Origin: Chrysomallon squamiferum
Taxonomy: Eukaryota; Mollusca; Gastropoda; Neomphalida; Peltospiridae
Length of the DNA: 57,500 bases
Reading direction: 5' to 3'
Assembly: GCA_012295275.1 (NCBI GenBank)
Contig: CM022672.1
Location: 26,788,430 to 26,845,929, forward strand
Part shown: positions 49,538 through 57,500 of the stretch, one piece after another
Numbering within the stretch: the stretch's first letter is position 1
How the letters are laid out: each line of letters opens with the position of its first letter
Notes under the pieces: generated by a model
Database searches by the model: none
Told to the model about the DNA's origin: nothing
Seen by the model: only the letters and a program-made list of their open reading frames with translations
Made by a program: the position numbers and the translations under genes

Positions 49538-49900
49538 TTAAAGTTCCTCTTTGTAATCTTCACTGGTGTCGCCCTCATAGAAATCAGGCACTCTAAAAGA
49601 CACTTGGGGACACGGTCCTTTGATGTTGTTGCAAAACAGTTTGACCAAGGAAGCAGTTTTCACCAGGTTCATTCCCACGTCGCCTCCGAATGTCGAAGGT
49701 TTCCAGAAATGAGGCGTGCAGATCGGATGCGACATGATTCCCCTGAACGAGTAGGCGCTGATGATGTCAGACTGAGTAATTCCAAAAATGCTTTTCCCGC
49801 GTTTCTTTTCCACCAAGAGGCCGACGTGGAGTTCTACTGCGTCAACGTCCACGTACAGAGATTGTAGTATTTTTGAAATTTTCTTTTCACCTGTTTCCAG

Positions 49901-49953
<53 letters not shown>

Positions 49954-50761
49954 CAATAACAACTACTACTGTTAATAATAACAACAGCAATAATAATAAT
50001 TAAAATTATTAATAATAATGACAACAATAACAACAGTTACGTTTTAATAATTGTAGTTGTAGAAGTAGCAGTAGTAATAGTACATTCCGTAAGCAGAAAT
50101 ATTAATATGCTTTATATAAATATGAAAGGTTCGTATTTCGTTCAGTGGATGAGTGTATGATATTTTTTATGTATGTATGTATGTTTGTGTGTGAATGCAT
50201 GTGTGTATGTTTGTGTGTGTATACATTGTTTGTTTGTGTGTGCGTGTTTGTGTGGATGCTATTAAAGAATAATCTAGCTTTCATAGAGTCAAATACCTAT
50301 TTAAAAAGAAAAAAAACAACAACAACAACAAAAAACGCCACACCTACCAGTTAATTCTTCGAACGATTTGTATGCAGGAAGTTCTAACTTTTCTCTGTAA
50401 CGGTTCATAGACTGGAATCGAAGTTTGCGACCACATAAAATAGTCTGTTTTAAAATGGGTATTCCAGATGGACCATGGTTGTAAAAGCTGACCTGATAAA
50501 GAAAAAAAGGTCTGCAGTTGATGATTCTGCTAGAAATTTACGTTCAGTATTCGAAAACTGAAAACAAAATTAACTCTGTTAAGAAAAAATAATAATAATA
50601 AAAAAATGTAATCTTTTTTCTTCTTTTTCTTTGTTTTTTTAGTAAAATAAATAAATAAATAAAATGAACAACAACGAAATATGATATAAAATTTTATATG
50701 TCTTACACTGTAAAATAAATTTTAAAAAAGTACGTTAAAAACTGATGATTTGATACAACAC

Positions 50762-50858
<97 letters not shown>

Positions 50859-53800
50859 GACTTGTTTGCAAACCAAGGTTTTATTTTATGTCTGCAAGAT
50901 CTTACCAGACCCGCTCTTTGTTTTGACATAGAGTCTACGACGTCGTGCATTCCGTGTTTCACGACGAGCTGTAAGTTCAACTTGTACTCTTCCATTGGAT
51001 ACATGATGGGGCCAAGTTTGTATTCCTTTGGGAACATAGAATGCCAACGGTACGCGTGATTAAACTCGACATTCATGTGATTTTGGTACTGGAACGGTTT
51101 ATCAAAGAGTACCTCAGGATTAAATCGGAAACGGAAAGCTGAGCTGCTTATATGTTGTACGTAGTCTTCTATAACTATCTTCAACTGAATACCTTGCAGA
51201 AGATGGAAATAAGGCTGATATATAATACGTGTGTTTATATTTCTATGAAATGTAAAACATGTAGATACACACATAAATATAGATACCCATATAATTATAG
51301 CGAAAATACTATTATAATATGCAAATGACAGGAATAACATCGTTTAGCAAATTTCGCTAATTCTTATTTTCTGAATTATTTTAGAATAGCACGATAATAT
51401 TAATGATTTTTGCGATCTTTACTGACGACGACGTAAACGGAATGTTATTAGATAATTTTTCTAAACAAAGTTTACCATTTATAATCAGCTTCGCTGTTTG
51501 AAACAACTGTTCATCGTCCCATTCGGGGTGCTCTTTTTTCATGATGTCACAAACTCTGTTGTGTTCTCTCAGCCAAATGATGGAAAATACAAAGACTCCA
51601 GGCAAAAGGAAAAACTCGTGTCCCAGGGCGAAATTGTTCTCTGAGTGGTTCGATGGGTACCGCCTAGGAACACCTTGGACATCTTTTAAATAGGGGGGAA
51701 ACTCTTCGCCGTCAATGATCTGAGACAGAGAAAACGAAATATATTAACTAATGAAAGAGACGTGTTTTAGATTTGCGTAGAGTAATGAGTTAAATGTGTC
51801 TAGGGGCCCATTTGCCACGAGTTTCTTGTGCTTGGAAATTATTATTGCTCATTCTTAATATACGTTACTGTTATTAAATTATTTCATTTTGTAAAATAAT
51901 CTCGGTAAATAAAATGAGGAAAAAAAAATGACGTTTACGAGAAAGGTATGTAGCATTTCCTTTTAAATCCGCTATAAAATGACAACAACAACAAAAACCC
52001 AATAACAATAGCATTAAAAACACACACAAAAAAAAAACACACAATAAAAACCACTTCTCCGCAAACAAACAATATCAGTAATAAAAACAATAACAAAAAG
52101 AACAAGAATAAAAATATAATTATTATGGTTCAGTGAAATAATACCTGTGATTTTAATTTTCCATCAGTAAAACGTCGCAACGCGGCTTCTACTGTTCTGT
52201 TTCTGCCATAGATATGCGAGCAGTCCATCTACAAAATGACAACAGTACATCAGTAAAGCAACGTAATTCTCCACTGACACTGACTGAAAGAAATCCTGTG
52301 AATCGGTGAAAAAGATCATTCAAACTGACTCAAAATTAAGAGAAAGTTATTCACAGTGACTGTCAAAGAATGGGTAAATTGCTAACACAGTTAATTCACA
52401 TTAACTGTACATAAAAATCATTGTTGCAACACGCATTGTTTAATTCGACAGAAATCTCTTTTCAAACTTACAAATACTTCTGATTGACGGTATTAGAAAT
52501 ATTAACACAGCAACATTCGTCATTCAAACTAACAAATACAGTGGTACCTTGACTTACGAGTTTAATTCGTTCCGAGTCCGAGCTCGTATCTCAATTTGCT
52601 CGTCTATCAAATGAATTTTCCCAACTGAAATTAATTGAAATACCATTAATCCGTTCCAATCCCTCTAAAAATCACCCCATATTTTTTTTGCAACGTGTTT
52701 TTATATAAGAAAAATCTATTTATAAATGACAAATATTGTTAAAAAAATAAATAAATAATAATAATAATAATATATAAAAGAGAATGTAAAGAAATAAATT
52801 GGTTTAGTAAAGTGTATTTATCTTGGAGCTCGTACTGCCTAGCCAAGTCGCGCTACGTGCACACCTCACTCGTGTTTTTCTGTGAATTCAAGCTTTATAC
52901 TGCACAAAACGCAACCACAACACAATGCAGATACTTCCGCGGCGATGTAACCATGTGAAGTAAACGAAGCTCGCTCGTAACTCTATTTTGGCTCGCAACT
53001 CAAAACAAAACATCGACCGGGCGACTGCTCGTAACTCGAAAAACCCGTAAGTTGGGCACTCGTAAGTCGAGGTACCACTGTACATCAAACTGACGGCAAC
53101 AGAAATACTGACATAGCAACATTCGTCATTCAAACTGACTAACAGATACTTCAAATTACGGTAAAAGAGGTACAAACCTAGCAACATAAGTCATTCATTC
53201 GAAGAATTTTTCAGACTAACTGCATTGTTGTATATGTGTTTGTGTGTGTGTTCTGTATTTGTGTTTGTGGATAGATAATTAAATAGACAAACAGACAGAT
53301 AGAGATATATTAATAAACGAGCACATTTCACCCAAAAAACCTTTAAAAAAACAGTAATGTCGCAAAATATCATTCAAAATGATTGTAATAAAATAAAATG
53401 TTGATATTCTTTTAGAAATGCAATGAAAGCAGATCTGTTAACAGTTGTGAATCTTAACACCAGTTCAGCAACAACAACAGTAACAGTGATAATAACAACA
53501 ACAACAACAACAACAATAATAATAATAATAATTCCATTGTTAAAGATTTGAAAGCAATTCAAGGAAATTGAAAATCGTTAAAAAGTATACAAATTACAGA
53601 ACTAATACTACTTTTACTTACGGCATGGTTACCCCAAGTAATTTCTTCACCTTTGTCAAAGTCTGTCTTGAAGAACTGATGTGAGAGATGCTGTGCAAAA
53701 AAGACAAAGAGAAGACTTGTACCTCGCACCTCGGGCCTGAACTGTTTCCGCACAAACAGCTTCTCTATAACAAGGTCCACATCAGGAAGTTCTTTAGGGC

Positions 53801-53955
53801 CTGGACAAAACAAATAATAGTAATAGTGGTTGCTGAAAAGAAGTACAAGGAAAAGAAGGGACTAAAACCTAGTAAATAATAAGTTACAACAAGAAACAGC
53901 AGCAGATGAAGAATAGAAGAATTATAACAATAAAATTAGCATATAAAAATAGAAC

Positions 53956-54005
<50 letters not shown>

Positions 54006-55205
54006 GAAATACTAATAACAGAGGGGGAAAAAGATAAGAAAGAAAAATACACATACACATAAACGCAAACATTCACAAACACACACACACACATACACAC
54101 GTACATTACTGCATACATTATTACATACGTACATAAACATACGAACATACATACATACATACATACATACACACATACACATGCATGCATGCATACATAC
54201 ACACACATCCATGTATACATACATACGTACGTACGTACATACACGCATAAGTACAATGACATTAAGAACTGAAAGCATCACCTTTAACTCCCATTGGTGT
54301 TGGACAATCCATAGGAACAGGTGGCAACATTCTCGCATATAAAGTTCTGTTCACTGTAATTCCATGAGTTACATACGTGTGTTCTGAATCGTAGTTCGGT
54401 GGGATTTCAACAACCCTGGCTTTAACTGAAGAACAGTTCATATGTATTTAAATCGACAAACCTAGCTTTAACTGAAGATAAGTTCTTATGTATTTAAACC
54501 GACAAACCTAGCTTTAACTGAAGAACAGTTCATATGTATTTAAACCGACAAACCTAGCTTTAACTGAAGAGTAGTTCATTTGTATTTAAACCGACAAACC
54601 TAGCTTTAACTGAAGAGCAGTTCATATGTATTTAAACTGACAAACCTAGCTTTAACTGAAGAACAGTTCATATGTATTTAAACCGATAAACATAGCTTTA
54701 AATGAAGAAAAGTTCATATGTATTTAAACCGACAAACCTAGCTTTAACTGAAGAACAGTTCGTATGTATTTAATTTGCATCTGATACGAAATCACTATTA
54801 TTATAAAACTAAATAACTCAGTTTTAAAACTCAATTTAGAAGGTAAAGGTGAATTGATTAAAGACTTTTTTTTTGTTTAAAAAGGTCATCAGTGAGGAAA
54901 ATCGAAATTATTTGTTGAAATATTAAAAGTAAATAATTTAGCAGATATATTTCTGCCATGTCTGTAATGATAACGGTAATGATGATAATGATGATGATAA
55001 CAACAGTAATAATAATGGTATAAACAAACAAAACCCCTTTTGGAATACTTCCAAGTGATTTGTAACTGACTGCCAGTCTTTGCTAATAATAAATTTAACT
55101 AACGTAACATGCCTCCCAACGAAATTACTATCTACAAAAACAAAATCTAAAGCTATAAAATCAATTCGTTTGTACACTTTACACGAGGTAGATTAAAAGA
55201 TAATA

Positions 55206-55244
<39 letters not shown>

Positions 55245-55966
55245 ATATAATACTTGTTAGGACATTTTCCATGAATTTGTTGTAGATAAGCGGAATCAGA
55301 TTCACAATTCTCCAGAACAACTCGTATCGCGTGGAGAGGAAAGCCAGGACGTCCGAGGTTATCGTCAGTCTGTCAGAAATGTACGCCGCAGTGGTTTCTG
55401 AAATCATAGAGAGTATAACAAAACACATTCTGTCAATTATTATGTTCTAATACATTAAGACGACGAGACCAAGACCTGCGATTCTAGCAAAATCTAGCCT
55501 ACAGTTTTATTCTGCACATTAGTTTTTACATATATTACATGACATTTGTTTATATTGTTTTTGTGTCAGTATATTGTTCTTACATTATTATATAGCTGTT
55601 ATATATACTAAAGTTTAATGTTTCGATACATTTTGGGTTAATCTTTACATTCGCGATTGCCCAGACCTGTGCTCCCTCTATTAGTCTGTGAAATCGAGGG
55701 TCATCAGTATGTGCTTGTAAGTGTGTATAAATATTCTGTGCAGATTTTATTGCACAATAATAATAGGTAATTCTTGCGTTCTGTTATCGTCGTAAATCAA
55801 GTGGAATGAAATAAATTGGTACAGCCTTACGGTATTGACACAGATCTCCATAGTAATCAGTTCCAGTACAGTCACATGAAAACTGATGAAAACCTTTTGT
55901 TATGCAGATTCCTTTGTTCTTACATGGATAGGAACAACAAGGATTTTCTGTAAAGATTAAAAATTA

Positions 55967-56009
<43 letters not shown>

Positions 56010-56751
56010 CGCTGCATGAAGCAAAATGTATACATATTATATACTTTAGTACCAAACCATTTTCCGGGCAAGCTTGGGACCGGAAGTAACCCAGATTTCT
56101 GGTATTTCCCGGTCTTCTGGTCTAGTGCTTGATAAATATTTGAAATACAAAATAAAGCTATAACGAAACTGTTTAGCAACTGAACAAGCTTTTAAGCTTA
56201 ATGTGCATTAACACGAAGCTCTTATTTAGAAATAACTCACGAACTCGGAACTGTTAACTGTTTGTAAAGAAAAAAATGATCGTTTCATTTTACAAGGAAA
56301 GGCTGGTTGCTAAATTAAACACAAAGCTTTTCCTATCGAATGACGCCTGAGGATTTTTTTATCTGCCAAAAACAGTAATGATATGAATAACAACTAAATA
56401 TCACAAATAAGAACAATTTGATCAAGTATTTACAAGATTCAAATATTCCTAATGTTAATTTTCAGATTAAATCATATGCTAAATCATATAAACTAATCAG
56501 ATTAACATTCTGTAACACTTTCTAGTATTTTTCACATAGATTACTGTCATTAGCATCTTCAGTAACTGGTTATTATTGCAACAGAACTGTTACTTATTTA
56601 CTTACTTACTTTCTTACTAACTTATTTAATTAGTTAGTTAGTTACATACTTATTTCCCCTTATAAAATTACCTACCTGAACTAGTAGGAACGATGAAGAC
56701 GAAGCCCACCAACACAGACAACGTGGACAGACAACACGTAGACGTCAGCAT
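49538..56751 (-). CDS. PTGS: Prostaglandin G/H synthase (cyclooxygenase), complete
   Basis: Converts arachidonate to PGG2 and then PGH2; a lumenal ER monotopic homodimer in relatives. Ten exons in transcript order: 56751-56676, 55947-55831, 55397-55254, 54419-54282, 53800-53622, 52228-52145, 51719-51476, 51192-50906, 50492-50348 and 49890-49538. All are GT-AG with continuous phase; 588 residues, close to the family's ~600. Order: signal peptide (1-25), EGF domain (27-64, NPCCSYPCKNKGIC), membrane-binding helices (about 66-113), then the heme peroxidase/cyclooxygenase domain. By alignment to mammalian enzymes these are kept: Arg120 (R114), distal Gln203/His207 (Q195, H199 in FAQHLSHQFFKT), Tyr355 (Y338), Tyr385 and proximal His388 (Y375, H378 in YRWH), and the aspirin-site Ser530 (S519). 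The channel wall before that Ser differs strongly (see findings). The C-terminus KEEL resembles the ER-retention tail of vertebrate enzymes. The exon 8 acceptor was set at CAAG|GTATT because only it keeps phase. Confidence 0.96.
49902..49952. repeat. (TAA)n microsatellite
   Basis: About 17 TAA units, 12 bp upstream of the last cyclooxygenase exon's acceptor. On the minus strand it reads as a Tyr-rich artefactual N-terminal extension. Confidence 0.95.
50767..50853. repeat. (GA)n microsatellite
   Basis: About 43 perfect GA units in cyclooxygenase intron 8 (TC on the transcribed strand), about 50 bp past the exon 8 donor. Confidence 0.97.
52440..53180. repeat. Degenerate tandem repeat split by a MITE
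   Basis: The flanks at 52440-52538 and 53083-53180 share GCAACATTCGTCATTCAAAC, ACAGAAATA(C/T)T-like and TTCAAA(C/T)TTAC-like blocks. The element at 52539-53080 appears to have inserted into this array in cyclooxygenase intron 5. Confidence 0.65.
52539..53080. mobile_element. Non-autonomous TA-flanked DNA transposon, 542 bp
   Basis: The left end CAGTGGTACCTTGACTTACG and the right end CGTAAGTCGAGGTACCACTG are inverted repeats (two mismatches), flanked by TA on both sides. The interior has sub-terminal blocks such as TTAATTCGTTCCGAG and GCTCGTAACTCGAAAAACCC and no transposase frame. GC content is above its surroundings. This fits a Tc1/mariner-type MITE family. Confidence 0.85.
54050..54250. 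repeat. CA / ACAT microsatellite and preceding A-tract
   Basis: Imperfect CA and CATA repeats in cyclooxygenase intron 4, preceded by a poly-A/GAAA run (53957-54005). Frames through it (Cys/Val/Tyr-rich) are artefacts. Confidence 0.9.
54420..54772. repeat. 46-bp minisatellite carrying a splice acceptor, about 7.6 copies
   Basis: The unit starts CTTTAACTGAAGAACAGTTC and runs to CGACAAACCTAG. On the minus strand each unit contains CTTCAGTTAAAG. In the copy next to exon 4 of the cyclooxygenase gene this string is the working acceptor (AG at 54420-54421). Confidence 0.93.
55211..55240. repeat. A-tract in cyclooxygenase intron 3
   Basis: About 30 consecutive A on the + strand (T on the transcript strand), starting about 14 bp past the exon 3 donor at 55252-55253. 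Confidence 0.95.
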
Positions 56752-56832
56752 CGTCTTTCAGATGTTGTTACTACGACAACACATGTAAAACATAAAACTA
56801 ACAGTGAATATTAAAACACACACTAATACTGT

Positions 56833-56850
56833 TTTAAATAACTGACGTAA
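56833..56850 (-). promoter_or_regulatory. Possible cyclooxygenase core promoter: CRE-like site plus TATA-like box
   Basis: On the minus strand TTACGTCA (56843-56850) is followed a few bases later by TATTTAA (56834-56840), about 85 bases before the ATG. A CRE just upstream of a TATA box is also the arrangement in vertebrate COX-2 promoters. In AT-rich DNA the TATA match alone means little. Confidence 0.35.
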
Positions 56851-56859
56851 ATAAAAACA

Positions 56860-57500
56860 AACTATTGTAAAATATATTCTTATCAGAGCACTGGGCAATG
56901 TAAGTAGTTGTGTAGTATGACAGGCTCTAACGACCAAGTGCGCTAAAGAAAAATTACTATGAGAATGAAGATAAAGTCAGATCGCATTTGTGTCTAAATG
57001 TGTGCGGATGTACGTGTATATGTGTGTATGCCTTTGTGTGTGTGTGTTTTGAAGACGTAGAATATTTATAAATATTAATTATTATTTCAAGAATAAAAGT
57101 AAAATAATCCCTTTATAACTTAAGCAGGTTAAGTTGTAGATAAAAATAAAATTTAATTGATATTTAATAGTCTGTTATATCGTTTTCATTAATTTGCCTT
57201 CTTTTTCTTTCTTAATATTTTTTTGTTTTATTTATTTTTTATTTATTTAATCTTATCTTAATATTCTTATTTTTTATTTATTTATTTTTTATTTTTTTAA
57301 AGTACAATAATAAAATAAAAGTTTATCAAAGCTGAATACAAACCTTCTCAAAGACAGAAAAAGAAATAATGGGTTTCGCCAGGGAAAGCAAATATATATA
57401 TGTATGTGTATATATATATATAAAGACTTATTTACATTTCAGCGACATCTGGATTTGTGGCCGAACTGTAACAAAGCCACAGACAATCGTATAAAGCTTG
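56860..57500. other. Cyclooxygenase 5' flank and possible start of another + strand exon
   Basis: AT-rich flank with TTTATT runs (57195-57300) and an AT run (57395-57421). At 57442 the sequence TATTTACATTTCAG forms a good + strand acceptor, followed by an open stretch to the window edge (RHLDLWPNCNKATDNRIKL in one frame; other frames stop). Too short to identify. Confidence 0.3.

Noticed and set aside
49891-49990. Leu/Val/Tyr-rich N-terminus fused to the last cyclooxygenase exon
   Set aside because: It lies upstream of the acceptor and is microsatellite translation.
50735-50905. Ser-Leu-rich C-terminal extension of a cyclooxygenase exon
   Set aside because: Read-through past the donor at 50904-50905 into the GA microsatellite; phase and family alignment end the exon at 50906.
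52888-53187. 99-residue minus-strand frame in cyclooxygenase intron 5
   Set aside because: It crosses the non-coding MITE and its flank; no transposase or other protein motif.
53884-54338. Cys/Val/Tyr-rich minus-strand frames of about 108 residues
   Set aside because: Translation of CA and ACAT microsatellites in cyclooxygenase intron 4.

Overview
This is a window of animal nuclear DNA. It is very AT-rich and full of microsatellites and minisatellites. Its genes are split by GT-AG introns of roughly 0.1 to 3 kb. The gene set (a cyclooxygenase with EGF, heme and ER-retention features, an intronless nicotinic-type Cys-loop subunit, an intronless GT31 glycosyltransferase, a double-coactosin protein) fits a lophotrochozoan, most likely a mollusc. 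That assignment is inferred from gene content and texture, not from a species-diagnostic marker. Exon coordinates below were built by hand from splice signals, reading-frame continuity and family similarity.

Layout, left to right. (1) 1-7573 (+): the 3' part of a stomatin gene; the window opens inside one of its exons. (2) 7574-12060: its 3' flank, with a threefold tandem repeat and a TA-flanked MITE with perfect 28-bp ends. (3) about 12090-16664 (+): a 323-residue protein with two coactosin-type ADF-H domains. (4) 16665-21428: no gene recognised. (5) 21429-22682 (-): a beta-1,3-galactosyltransferase-type enzyme with its whole CDS in one exon. (6) 22693-28270: intergenic, with two dispersed repeats and possible 5' non-coding exons. 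(7) 28271-31217 (+): a Kelch-repeat gene with a one-base frameshift. (8) 32286-33368 (-): an unrecognised single-pass membrane protein. (9) 37184-43040 (-): an eight-exon, 1081-residue nuclear RNA-binding protein related to NF-kappa-B-repressing factor. (10) 46326-47588 (+): an intronless Cys-loop receptor subunit. (11) 49538-56751 (-): a complete ten-exon prostaglandin G/H synthase (588 residues). (12) The last ~60 bases may start another + strand exon.

The genes look like unrelated neighbours. I see no operon or dedicated pathway, and no convincing new multi-gene system. The more unusual points are the exon-level duplication inside the double-coactosin gene, minisatellites that start exactly at splice sites (including one that copies a cyclooxygenase 3' splice site about eight times), the Kelch frameshift, altered active-site-channel residues in the cyclooxygenase, and the missing G-patch in the NKRF-like protein.
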